This document shows, one piece after another, positions 25,146 through 33,017 of a DNA stretch of 64,000 bases. Positions within the stretch are counted from its first letter, which is position 1. Each line of letters begins with the position of its first letter. The stretch is from Diplocloster hominis (GTDB lineage: Bacteria > Bacillota > Clostridia > Lachnospirales > Lachnospiraceae), in assembly GCF_032380655.1 (NCBI RefSeq), contig NZ_JAWDIY010000005.1, positions 1 to 64,000 on the forward strand, read 5' to 3'. Under the pieces are notes generated by a model. The model ran no database searches. It saw only the letters and a program-made list of their open reading frames with translations, and was not told where the DNA came from. The position numbers and the translations under genes are program-made.

Positions 25146-27315
25146 ATTAGGAATTATACTGATCGTCCTGACGATCCTGATCCCGGCGATCGCGATGGTA
25201 GCCCTGTATCCGGTGGTAAAATCACAGGCAAACCGGTATCAGGAAACGCATCGGGATGATTTTGAAGAGACGTACTCGGCGGAAGATTATGTGGGATATG
25301 ACTATATCGACCGGCTCTATAACAGCAGTTACGTACTGTACCTGGATCTGCAGAAAAAACAGGGAAACGTGGATTCAGCGGTGGATCTGTTTGTGCCGAA
25401 TCTGACGGATTATTATGGAAGCTCTACGGAGGAATACGCCTCCGTCCGGTCCCGGATTAACGAGATGCTGGAGGAATACCGCAGCAGTCTGGTAGGACTG
25501 ATGGATACGGTGGATTACTATGCGGTCGACAAACTGTCAAAGAATACGGAGACAAACACAGTAAATGATCTGTCCAATCTGTTGACCGGCTCCACGGCGG
25601 ATATAGAGAAAATAAAAGAACTGTACGACGGCTATATTATTCTGGATTTTGATGAAAACGGCGATATTTCCGTACTCGGGACTTATGAAATCAACCGGGA
25701 AAGCACTTATCGGGAGATCCAGGAAAAACGCCATGAAAATGCATATTCTAATTTTTATGGGGACAGCGGATCGGGAATCGAGCTGGCGTCTCCGAAAAAC
25801 ATGCAGGTCGTATACGCGGTTAAGTTACCGATGGTATACAGTGCGGATAACAATAATCAGTGGTGGCAGCAGTACTCTATTTACAACAATATCGGTTACG
25901 GCTGGCTGATGCTGATCGTGATGACGGTCATCGGGGCAATTGCCATCCTGCTGCCGCGGATAAAGAAGCTGGGAGTGGGAAATGAAAAGATATTCCGTGT
26001 GCCCATGGAATTTGGAATCATCGGTATTTGCATTGTATTAAACCTTTACACTGGTCTGATCAGTATGATGATCGACGTCAATATGGGATATGCACAGGCC
26101 GCTCTTTCCGATGCCGGATTCGCGTACAGCTTAAGTGAAGGGATACCCTATGCCTATAATATCCTTGGATGGGCAGCGGCCTTCGCTCTCTGGTACTGGT
26201 CCGTTACCATAATACAGCCGCTGTTTACACTGGGATTGCGGCGCTATATTAAGGAACGCAGCTTTATTTACAGGATCTTCCCGTTTATCAAAAGGCAGAC
26301 GAAACGATTCTTCGCCTATGTGACAGACGTGGATCTGACGGATCATATGAACAAGACCATCTGGAAGATCGTATTAATCAACTTTGTAGTAGTGACGATC
26401 ATCTGCTGCATGTGGTTCTTCGGAATCTTCGGAGTCATCGTCTATTCGGTTATCCTGTTTGTCACCCTGCGAAAATACTTCAGCAGGTTAAGGGAACAGT
26501 ACAAGACGCTGCTAGAGGCCACGAACCAGTTGGCGGAAGGCAATCTGGACATAGAGATCAACGAGGACTTAGGCTTGTTCAATCCCTTCAAGGGAGAACT
26601 GCAGAAGATCCAGTCGGGCTTCAAAAAAGCAGTGGACGAAGAGGTCAAGAGCCAGAACATGAAGACAGAGCTCATCACCAATGTCTCCCACGACTTAAAG
26701 ACCCCGTTAACGGCCATCATCACTTACGTGGACCTGCTGAAAGATGAAAATATAACACCGGAAGAGCGCCAGTCCTACATCAACACCCTGGATAAGAAAT
26801 CCCAGCGCCTGAAGGTACTGATCGAAGACCTCTTCGAGGTCAGCAAAGCGACCACGAAAAACGTAACGCTGAACATCATAGAGGTGGACATTGTCAACCT
26901 ATTAAAACAGGTAAAATTCGAACTGGAAGAAAAGATCCAATCCTCCACCCTGGACTTCCGCTGGAATCTGCCGGAAGAAAAGGTAATCCTGGGCCTGGAT
27001 TCCCAGAAGACCTACCGCGTGTTCGAAAACCTGATCAACAACATTTTAAAATACTCTATGCCAAACAGCCGTGTATACATCGACGTGAAAAAAGCCGGTG
27101 AACACGTGCAGATCACCATGAAAAATGTCTCTGCCACCGAACTGAATTTCGATCCGGAAGAAATCACCGAACGTTTCGTGCGGGGAGACCTGTCCCGAAA
27201 TACTGAGGGCAGCGGACTCGGACTTGCGATCGCAAAAAGCTTCGTGGAGCTCCAGAACGGCAGCTTTGCGATCGATATCGACGGAGATCTGTTTAAGGTC
27301 ACGCTGACCTGGTAG
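25114..27315 (+). CDS. Sensor histidine kinase with large extracellular domain
   Basis: 733 residues starting at a TTG within the response-regulator 3' end. One N-terminal membrane helix (LGIILIVLTILIPAIAMVAL) precedes an extracellular sensor of about 220 residues. Several further helices (about 260-450) follow, then a HAMP-like linker (EATNQLAEGNLDIEI), the HisKA box NVSHDLKTPLTAI and a HATPase domain (NLINNILKYSM, GSGLGLAIAKS). The multi-helix insertion before HAMP is unusual for OmpR partners and suggests sensing within the membrane. Signal unknown. The LIR3 hairpin begins 38 bp after the stop. Confidence 0.92.
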   Translation: MLDTKLKNNHKLGIILIVLTILIPAIAMVALYPVVKSQANRYQETHRDDFEETYSAEDYVGYDYIDRLYNSSYVLYLDLQKKQGNVDSAVDLFVPNLTDYYGSSTEEYASVRSRINEMLEEYRSSLVGLMDTVDYYAVDKLSKNTETNTVNDLSNLLTGSTADIEKIKELYDGYIILDFDENGDISVLGTYEINRESTYREIQEKRHENAYSNFYGDSGSGIELASPKNMQVVYAVKLPMVYSADNNNQWWQQYSIYNNIGYGWLMLIVMTVIGAIAILLPRIKKLGVGNEKIFRVPMEFGIIGICIVLNLYTGLISMMIDVNMGYAQAALSDAGFAYSLSEGIPYAYNILGWAAAFALWYWSVTIIQPLFTLGLRRYIKERSFIYRIFPFIKRQTKRFFAYVTDVDLTDHMNKTIWKIVLINFVVVTIICCMWFFGIFGVIVYSVILFVTLRKYFSRLREQYKTLLEATNQLAEGNLDIEINEDLGLFNPFKGELQKIQSGFKKAVDEEVKSQNMKTELITNVSHDLKTPLTAIITYVDLLKDENITPEERQSYINTLDKKSQRLKVLIEDLFEVSKATTKNVTLNIIEVDIVNLLKQVKFELEEKIQSSTLDFRWNLPEEKVILGLDSQKTYRVFENLINNILKYSMPNSRVYIDVKKAGEHVQITMKNVSATELNFDPEEITERFVRGDLSRNTEGSGLGLAIAKSFVELQNGSFAIDIDGDLFKVTLTW

Positions 27316-27352
27316 ACGGGAGGATGCGTTCCAGGGGGTGGGAGTAAGGGCC

Positions 27353-27633
27353 GGGATGAGAGGGAAAGGGGGGCCCGATCGGAACCGGGCGGCAAATCTC
27401 GTGGGGCCAAATCACTTCGGCCGGACCTAAGAACGGCTAACTCCGAAGACAGGAGAACCTCTTATTAGCAGGGCCTGGAACAAACTCGCCAAAGGGCGGC
27501 TCGAACAGTGTTCCAGGCCCTGCGAGGTTCTCCTGTCTTCTGCGTAAGCTGTTCTAAGGTCCGGCCTCAAGTGATTTGGCCCCACGAGATTTGCCGCCCG
27601 GTTCCGATCGGGCCCCCCTTTCCCTCTCATCCC
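27353..27633 (+). repeat. LIR3: long hairpin, left member of Unit II
   Basis: Outer arms 27353-27408 and 27578-27633 are perfect 56-bp inverted repeats, the same length as in LIR1 but different at about 15 positions, each change compensated in the other arm. The apical cassette is 27481-27510. Internal-loop motifs GGCTAACTCCGAAG and CTGCGTAAGC are present. It is followed by CCCTGCTTTACTACAGGC, the same exit sequence as after LIR1. Confidence 0.85.
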
Positions 27634-27735
27634 TGCTTTACTACAGGCATTTTGGCTGGGATGCCAGATTCTATGTGCTGACTGAGAAGAGTGGAAAGAA
27701 CAATCCCAAAGCCGCAGACAGAGGGCAGACAGCAA

Positions 27736-28743
27736 TTATTCTTTCCAATATCCAAGTTCTTTTAATAACTCCTCAGCTTTTGGCTTATACTTTGCTTGTG
27801 CTGAAACATAAAGAACCGTGTCGCTGATACGGATTTTTGCCACATAAAGTTCTTCATTTTCTACTGAATATAACTCGTGAACCATTCCGCCAGAGTCTTT
27901 CATATCTCCGTCCGATATAGGAAGTGTCATACCATTAAATAAGACACTGGCACTTTCCGCCGTATCCATAACAACAAAATCCATTCTGATATTGCCATCG
28001 TTACACGAGTATGCTTCTTTAAGCATAGAACCTACTTTCCAACTCTGGCTTAACTCTGTCGTTGTATCATTAGCTGTATAACCAGCCGTACTGGTAATTT
28101 CTACAAAACGGTCTGTTCCTATGGGGTGAATGCCCGGAAACAGTTTTATTGCCAAGAATGTACCGCCTAAAACTACCGCAACAACTATGGTTCTTAAAGC
28201 TACCTCCAGGGCTGGGTTTCGGGTATTCCTGTTCATCTCTTTGGGCTTTACATATTCCTCCGGCGGAAGAATTTCTTCCTCTTCCGGCTCGCCTCTTCTT
28301 CGTATTTTATGAATGAGCGCCCAAGTGCCTGAAAGGAAAAACCCGATTATTGTTAAGCTTACTCCAAAAACGAGGAAAATTATCAAATTATAAATACTTG
28401 GCTTCAATAGATCCGTCGATTTTTCCGGAGCTTCCGGGTCATACTTTATTTTGATTATATCGCCGAGTCCCATTGCCTTGCTTCTATTGTAAAGCTTACC
28501 GGAGTATTTATTTCCATCCACTTCGTACTGATAGGTAATATCATAATCGACATGATGATTATGACGGGTACCTGAATACCCGCTTGATATATCAATAACA
28601 TAAGCGGTTGTAGTAACCCAGTCTTTTTGATTATGCTCATCTATATAATTGTAAACGCCCTCACCAACCATACGGATGCCGAGAATTAACACAATAATTC
28701 CCATTATTCGAAAGAGCATCGTAAAAATTGTTCCTTTTCTCAT
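27736..28743 (-). CDS. DUF3592-like membrane protein
   Basis: 335 residues from the ATG at 28743; a TTG at 28800 would give the longest frame but has no spaced ribosome binding site. Three membrane segments are visible: TMLFRIMGIIVLILGIRMVG, SIYNLIIFLVFGVSLTIIGF and TIVVAVVLGGTFLAI. The extracytoplasmic part WVTTTAYVIDISSGYSG...YDITYQYEVDGNKYSGK is the DUF3592 pattern. The C-terminal half is a separate soluble domain. Base composition is visibly A+T-richer than the neighbours, fitting transfer as cargo between LIR3 and LIR4. Function unknown. Confidence 0.75.
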   Translation of the reverse strand: MRKGTIFTMLFRIMGIIVLILGIRMVGEGVYNYIDEHNQKDWVTTTAYVIDISSGYSGTRHNHHVDYDITYQYEVDGNKYSGKLYNRSKAMGLGDIIKIKYDPEAPEKSTDLLKPSIYNLIIFLVFGVSLTIIGFFLSGTWALIHKIRRRGEPEEEEILPPEEYVKPKEMNRNTRNPALEVALRTIVVAVVLGGTFLAIKLFPGIHPIGTDRFVEITSTAGYTANDTTTELSQSWKVGSMLKEAYSCNDGNIRMDFVVMDTAESASVLFNGMTLPISDGDMKDSGGMVHELYSVENEELYVAKIRISDTVLYVSAQAKYKPKAEELLKELGYWKE

Positions 28744-28871
28744 AATTACACCATTTTCTAACCTTTCACCGCTTCTATTCTGTCTTTTAAAAATACTCAA
28801 CCCTTGAAATTTTGAATTTCTAATTCTATTTTGTAGAGTACGCCTTATCCGCCATAGGCGTACCTGTCATT

Positions 28872-28988
28872 TCCTTTTTACCCGCTGCGGAACATAGCTT
28901 TCCGCCAACCCGTATTTTTGAACAAACCGGGTCAGCCATTGTTTTTCTTCCTCCGTCAGCTTATTACAGCACAGTTTCGTCTGCTAAC
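28872..28988 (-). pseudogene. Possible coding remnant upstream of the DUF3592 gene
   Basis: On the minus strand an in-frame stretch without a start codon encodes KLTEEEKQWLTRFVQKYGLA and a further basic tail before a stop. It looks like the C-terminal helix of a larger protein and suggests that Unit II carries decayed cargo. Family not recognised; could be chance. Confidence 0.3.
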
Positions 28989-29107
28989 AGAACACCATTA
29001 AAAGATGTTGGTTAACATTTTCATCGCTCCCCCTCTTTATCAGCTCACAGTTTTTTTCATTTTACCACATTACTGAGAACATGGAAAACGGCTTTTAGTA
29101 AAGCAGG

Positions 29108-29506
29108 GCTGAGAGGGCTGGGGCGTTTCTGGGGGAGGGGGGCGGCAAATCCCGCGGGGCCAAATCACTTGAGACCGGGCCTTAGAACGGCTTACGCAGA
29201 AGGTGGGAGAACCTCGCAGGGCCTGGAACGGTTCTTTCTGAGAGTTGGGTATAGCCTGGTAGACGGAATGCCCGCATACTTATACATTAAGCCGGTTGCG
29301 GGCATTCCGTCTACCAGGCTATACCCAACTCTCAGAAAGAACCCCTGGAACACTGTCCGAGCCGTCCTTTGGCGAGTTTGTTCCAGGCCCTGCCAATAAG
29401 AGGTTCTCCCGCCTTCGTAGTTAGCCGTTCTTAGGTCCGGCCGAAGTGATTTGGCCCCGCGGGATTTGCCGCCCCCCTCCCCCAGAAACGCCCCAGCCCT
29501 CTCAGC
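29108..29506 (-). repeat. LIR4: long hairpin interrupted by a MITE
   Basis: Perfect outer arms of about 58 bp (29108-29165 and 29449-29506). The apical cassette is 29351-29380 in minus orientation. The inner left arm is split by a 114-bp palindrome with an 8-bp duplicated target (29222-29351). With the insertion removed the hairpin is the same size class as LIR1-3. Confidence 0.85.
29230..29343. mobile_element. MITE-like perfect palindrome with 8-bp target duplication
   Basis: 114 bp with perfect 47-bp terminal inverted repeats (ends GGTTCTTTCTGAGAG) around a 20-nt loop. It is flanked on both sides by CCTGGAAC (29222-29229 and 29344-29351). The GGNTCTTT-type ends and 8-bp duplication resemble ISL3-family elements, so it is probably a non-autonomous ISL3 derivative. 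It sits inside the left inner arm of LIR4, so it arrived later. Confidence 0.85.
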
Positions 29507-29547
29507 TCGGCCCTATACTAAATCCCCCTCTTATAATATTCACCAAA

Positions 29548-29580
29548 CCCCCCACCCCAGCATAAACTAGACTATATGAG
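29548..29580 (+). promoter_or_regulatory. Candidate sporulation (sigma-K/E-like) promoter
   Basis: CATAAACTA at about 29560 matches the CATANNNTA -10 pattern of sigma-E/K promoters, with an AC-containing -35-like segment about 17 bp upstream. It lies about 30 bp before the amidase ribosome binding site. Weak evidence, read by eye. Confidence 0.35.
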
Positions 29581-29603
29581 TATAGATATGGGAGGAAAAC
29601 AGA

Positions 29604-30362
29604 TTGGCGAAAGTCGTAATTGATGCCGGACATGGCGGCAGCAACCCGGGGGCGACCTATCAGGGCAGGCAGGAAAAAACGGATGCGCTGAATCTTGCCC
29701 TGGCCGTTGGAAAAATCCTGGAAGATCACGGTGTAAATGTGGTATATACAAGGACAGAGGACATTACCCAAAGTCCGGGACAGAAGGCGCGGATTGCAAA
29801 CCAGGAGGGAGCGGATTTTTTTGTTTCCATACATCGTAATTCCAGCCCGAACCCGAATCAATATGAGGGGATTGAGACACTGGTCTATGACGATACGGGG
29901 ATAAAGGCGCAGATGGCCCGGAATATTAACCGGGAGCTGAGCCAGCTGGGATTTCGGAACATAGGGGTCAGTGAGCGGCCGAATCTGATCGTGCTGAACA
30001 GCACACAGATGCCAGCGCTGCTGGTGGAAGCCGGATTTATTAATAATGATAAAGACAATGCGATTTTTGATGCCCAGTTTGACCGGCTGGCGCAGGCTAT
30101 TGCTGATGGAATCTTACAGACACTTCCGCCTGAGGAGATCACGGTTCCCAGATATTACCGGGTGCAGGTTGGTATTTTCCAGAACCGGAACAATGCGGAG
30201 AATCTGCTGGACCGGCTGCAGATGGAAGGTTATCCTGCTTTTATGATTCAGGAGGGAGGAAACTATATTGTCCAGGTGGGCGCGTTTTCTCAGCTGGATA
30301 ATGCGGTTAAGATGGAAAACAGACTTCGCAACGCGGGGTACAGCACGTTAATTACCCTGTAA
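29604..30362 (+). CDS. N-acetylmuramoyl-L-alanine amidase with SPOR domain (CwlC-like)
   Basis: 252 residues from a TTG with GGGAGG 8 nt upstream. The Amidase_3 domain (about 1-175) has the Zn ligands in VVIDAGHGG, a Glu in QEKTDALN, His in VSIHRNSS and Glu in ALLVEAGFINN. A C-terminal SPOR domain (about 183-252, RYYRVQVGIFQNRNNAENLL and YIVQVGAFSQ) binds denuded glycan. There is no signal peptide. This combination is that of Bacillus CwlC, a mother-cell amidase released at sporulation. A sporulation-type -10 box upstream agrees, so a role in mother-cell lysis is plausible. Confidence 0.88.
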   Translation: MAKVVIDAGHGGSNPGATYQGRQEKTDALNLALAVGKILEDHGVNVVYTRTEDITQSPGQKARIANQEGADFFVSIHRNSSPNPNQYEGIETLVYDDTGIKAQMARNINRELSQLGFRNIGVSERPNLIVLNSTQMPALLVEAGFINNDKDNAIFDAQFDRLAQAIADGILQTLPPEEITVPRYYRVQVGIFQNRNNAENLLDRLQMEGYPAFMIQEGGNYIVQVGAFSQLDNAVKMENRLRNAGYSTLITL

Positions 30363-30375
30363 TGACGATTGTCGA

Positions 30376-30420
30376 AATTAGTCGATGGTGTCGAAAAGCA
30401 ACTGTCGACTAATTTTTTTG
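30376..30420 (+). terminator. Terminator after the amidase gene
   Basis: AATTAGTCGA and TCGACTAATT form a 10-bp stem followed by TTTTTT. Confidence 0.8.
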
Positions 30421-30440
30421 ACAAATTTCGTGAAATGTAT

Positions 30441-30471
30441 TTACAAAACAACAAAAATTGTATATGATAGT
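30441..30471 (+). promoter_or_regulatory. Promoter of the Tad-like cluster
   Basis: TTACAA and TATGAT with 16-bp spacing. The leader to the GTG at 30670 is about 190 nt and contains the palindrome CCGGTATACCGG, but no riboswitch that I recognise. Confidence 0.5.
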
Positions 30472-30669
30472 TACATCTAAAGTGTCTTGCTAAAGTCTTT
30501 CAATGATTCCCAATACAAATTTAATATGAAGACCAGGGTTCTGCTATAACAAGGTGATTCTGTGCAGTCAGAAGAGCTTTCATTTTGCTGCCGACCGGTA
30601 TACCGGCCGGGTTCCATCCGTGCTGTCTGTTGGGCAAAGTGGGATAAAATTAGTAGAGGGGGGATTTTT

Positions 30670-31368
30670 GTGCTTATTACAAAGAAAATAGGCTTTCTTG
30701 GTGTTCAAAAACATGATCTGTGTATTTATCTCGGACGTGTGATCCATCATTTGGGGCATCGGGTGTTAACGGTGGATAACTCTGCGGAGCAGCAGCTGAA
30801 ATATTGTATTCCCATGCCGGAACTGCCCGGTCAGAGTTTTGTACTGCAGGGTGTGGAATATGGTTTTCAGATGCCCTTGGATCACATAGATATTTCGGGA
30901 TATGATTATGTGTTTGAGGATCTGGGAAAGTGGAGCCCCAGGCAGCAGTCCGAATATGACGAGATCTATCTGGTGACGGATCCGCAGGTAATGAATATGG
31001 AACAGTGCAGATACCTTTTGCAGAAATTGCAGAATCCGGTAAATCTTGTTTTAAGAGATATGTGTGCGCATAAAATACAGGATAAACGTGTAATACATTT
31101 CTTTGAACAGGAGAAAACAAAAATAAGGAATCTATATATGATTGAACAGGACATCTTAGATTATGAATATCGGATTCAAATGCAGTATGAGCCATGCCGG
31201 GAATTCCATGAGATATCGGCCGGTATGGAGAAGACGATTATGCGCATGGCGCAGAATATCACAGCGCGAAGCTGGATGGATATTATGTATGCCTATCGCG
31301 CCGCAAGGAGGGGAGAGCTTTTTGATCATTGTTTTCTGGAGTCCGGTTCCGGATATACCTGCGGGTGA
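30670..31368 (+). CDS. Uncharacterised protein of a Tad-like cluster
   Basis: 232 residues from a GTG with AGGGGGG upstream; an earlier in-frame GTG (30562) is less well placed. The start KKIGFLGVQKHDLCIYLGRVIHHLGHRVLTVDNS looks like the first strand and helix of a Rossmann/P-loop NTPase, but no Walker A is present. The rest is alpha/beta with DYVFEDLGKWSPRQ and EYDEIYLVTDPQ. I do not recognise a named family. It overlaps the next gene, whose product is CpaE/MinD-like, so it probably belongs to a Tad/pilus-type or CpaE-partner system. Confidence 0.6.
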   Translation: MLITKKIGFLGVQKHDLCIYLGRVIHHLGHRVLTVDNSAEQQLKYCIPMPELPGQSFVLQGVEYGFQMPLDHIDISGYDYVFEDLGKWSPRQQSEYDEIYLVTDPQVMNMEQCRYLLQKLQNPVNLVLRDMCAHKIQDKRVIHFFEQEKTKIRNLYMIEQDILDYEYRIQMQYEPCREFHEISAGMEKTIMRMAQNITARSWMDIMYAYRAARRGELFDHCFLESGSGYTCG

Positions 31369-32026
31369 TAATATGTTGTGTATCGGGATGCTGGCAGCCA
31401 TCCACTTTGGGAAAAAGGTATGCCTGATTCAGAAAGACCAGGCAGAACCGGCGGGACGAACAAAAGAGATTCCTTTAAAGTCCATGTGGAGGGACAGAAT
31501 TTTCTATCCTGGTATTGGCGCTGAATTTGTAAAAAAGGCGCCAGACAGAGAGAAGATTGGCAGAATCGTCCGCCCTGATACCTGTTTACAGGGGCTGAAA
31601 CAGATTGAAAAAAGGGTAGGTCTGGTATTTTTGGATGCCGGATCCGGACAGGATAACAGGCTTAAGTGGATCTTCCAGGCGGCAGATGTTATCATTGTAA
31701 ATCTTTGGCAAAACAACAATGCCCTGGACCGGTTTTTTAAATGTAGACAGATTTATTCGCACAAATATCTGTATGTATGGGATCGCTTTGATAAGGATTC
31801 CCATTGTAACGCCAGCTATATACATAATATGTACAGGGTCGGCCGGGATCAGTTTGGCGTAGTTCCCTGTAACCCGGAATTCGAACAGGCTTTGTCTGAG
31901 CGCAATGTTCTGGGATTTTTGCTCAATAACCATGGTGGCGGTCAAAACTGCAGAAATGAGCTCTTTATGGAGGAAGTTTTAAAAACTACCCAGATGGTAT
32001 TGAGAAAGGCAGGTATTATTGAGTAA
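31322..32026 (+). CDS. CpaE/MinD-like protein lacking Walker A (Tad-type)
   Basis: 234 residues from a TTG at 31322 with AAGGAGGGGAG upstream; the longer frame reads through the previous gene. MIIVFWSPVPDIPAGDNML stands where ParA/MinD/CpaE proteins have FxSxxGGxGKTT, so the nucleotide loop is missing. The downstream layout is retained: GKKVCLIQKDQ, VGLVFLDAGSGQDNR and ADVIIVNLWQNN. CpaE-type proteins localise Tad pilus machinery. Loss of the loop suggests a scaffold role or decay. It overlaps both flanking genes. Confidence 0.6.
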   Translation: MIIVFWSPVPDIPAGDNMLCIGMLAAIHFGKKVCLIQKDQAEPAGRTKEIPLKSMWRDRIFYPGIGAEFVKKAPDREKIGRIVRPDTCLQGLKQIEKRVGLVFLDAGSGQDNRLKWIFQAADVIIVNLWQNNNALDRFFKCRQIYSHKYLYVWDRFDKDSHCNASYIHNMYRVGRDQFGVVPCNPEFEQALSERNVLGFLLNNHGGGQNCRNELFMEEVLKTTQMVLRKAGIIE

Positions 32027-32870
32027 TCAGATACGCACGGATCAGAATGATATGAATATGGAGATGCTGAAGGAGGGGGTTTGCCATAGAATTCATGAGT
32101 TTCTGGTAAAAGATAGTAAGGATGGGAATCCTGAAGATTTGAAGAATAAGATGGCGGAAGACTTTAGGATCATGCTTCGTTTGGCGTTAAGGGAATGCGG
32201 GGGTGGAAATACACAGGCAAAAAATCTGATCAGGGAATTTATAAGGAAGATTCTTTTAGATGATTATCAAATCAGAACGGACGCGATAGATAAGCTTATT
32301 TTGTTTCATGACCCAGAGCATTTGACGGTATTAGACCGATTTGAAATTCTGCTTTATCAGTACCGTCTGGAATTCGCTGCGGATGGGCTGGAGAAATTGC
32401 TCTGCCGCTGCACTCCAAAGAGGCATGAACAACAGGGAAAATCAATCTGGGATATTTCCACTCAGGATATAAATGATGTCTTTTTTAGAGAACGTATGTC
32501 GCTTGATTATCTGGACAAGCTGCAAATCCTGACACAGCGTATCTTTGAAGAATGCTTGGGATGCGGACACGTGGATTTGCTTTGTGACATGCAAATATCC
32601 GGACTGATGGCCGGCAAGGTGCCGGGAGAAGAAAGAATCAGTGTCTGGGTGGATATAGGAGACCGGACTTTCCAGTTGACTTTCCTTCAATTAAATGAGG
32701 AGGAGCTGAAAAGTATATGCAGAAGGATACAAAAGAGTATGGAAGACGAAGGTGAGAGACATAGGAAAAAACTGCCGGATAACAGAAGAATAACAGTAAG
32801 CGGTCCGCCGACGGCTGAAGAATGGATGTTTTTCTTCCACAGACCAGATAACTTCTTGTCAGAAAAATAG
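32019..32870 (+). CDS. CpaF-like protein truncated before the ATPase domain
   Basis: 283 residues from a TTG overlapping the previous stop. The C-terminal third (SVWVDIGDRTFQLTFLQLNEEELKSICRRI, then RITVSGPPTAEEWMFFFHRP) matches the N-terminal region of clostridial CpaF/TadA secretion ATPases that precedes the Walker A domain. The protein ends exactly where that ATPase domain should begin. No Walker A or B is present. Either the ATPase part was deleted or this is a stand-alone regulatory paralog. A 25-bp direct repeat lies immediately downstream. Confidence 0.55.
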   Translation: MSNQIRTDQNDMNMEMLKEGVCHRIHEFLVKDSKDGNPEDLKNKMAEDFRIMLRLALRECGGGNTQAKNLIREFIRKILLDDYQIRTDAIDKLILFHDPEHLTVLDRFEILLYQYRLEFAADGLEKLLCRCTPKRHEQQGKSIWDISTQDINDVFFRERMSLDYLDKLQILTQRIFEECLGCGHVDLLCDMQISGLMAGKVPGEERISVWVDIGDRTFQLTFLQLNEEELKSICRRIQKSMEDEGERHRKKLPDNRRITVSGPPTAEEWMFFFHRPDNFLSEK

Positions 32871-32883
32871 CGGTGTGGTATCC

Positions 32884-32974
32884 TATACTTTATTGAGCAG
32901 CGAAGCTGCGAACCCGCCCGCAGGGCATGGATTATGGGGTGCTGTAAAGTATACTTTATTGAGCAGCGAAGCTG
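32884..32974 (+). repeat. 25-bp direct repeat pair
   Basis: TATACTTTATTGAGCAGCGA plus AGCTG occurs at 32884-32908 and again at 32950-32974. The inner CAGCGAAGCTG can form a tiny hairpin. It marks the point after which the CpaF-like gene is missing its ATPase half and may be a deletion scar. Confidence 0.7.
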
Positions 32975-33017
32975 TAAGGGGTTCATAATTTTGTATGATG
33001 AAGTGAGGTAGAGGAGA

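Larger units (their letters stand above)
27353..29506. mobile_element. Unit II: LIR3 and LIR4 bracketing a cargo gene
   Basis: Two LIR hairpins in inverted orientation flank a single A+T-richer minus-strand gene and a possible gene remnant. The inner flanks of both hairpins share the CTGCTTTACTA motif facing the cargo. The layout recalls a composite transposon, but no transposase is present. Target duplications were not found at the outer edges by eye. Confidence 0.5.

Noticed and set aside
30480..30670. Possible c-di-GMP riboswitch in the leader of the Tad-like cluster
   Set aside because: No GEMM-I or GEMM-II consensus elements could be found. Only a short CCGGTATACCGG palindrome is visible.
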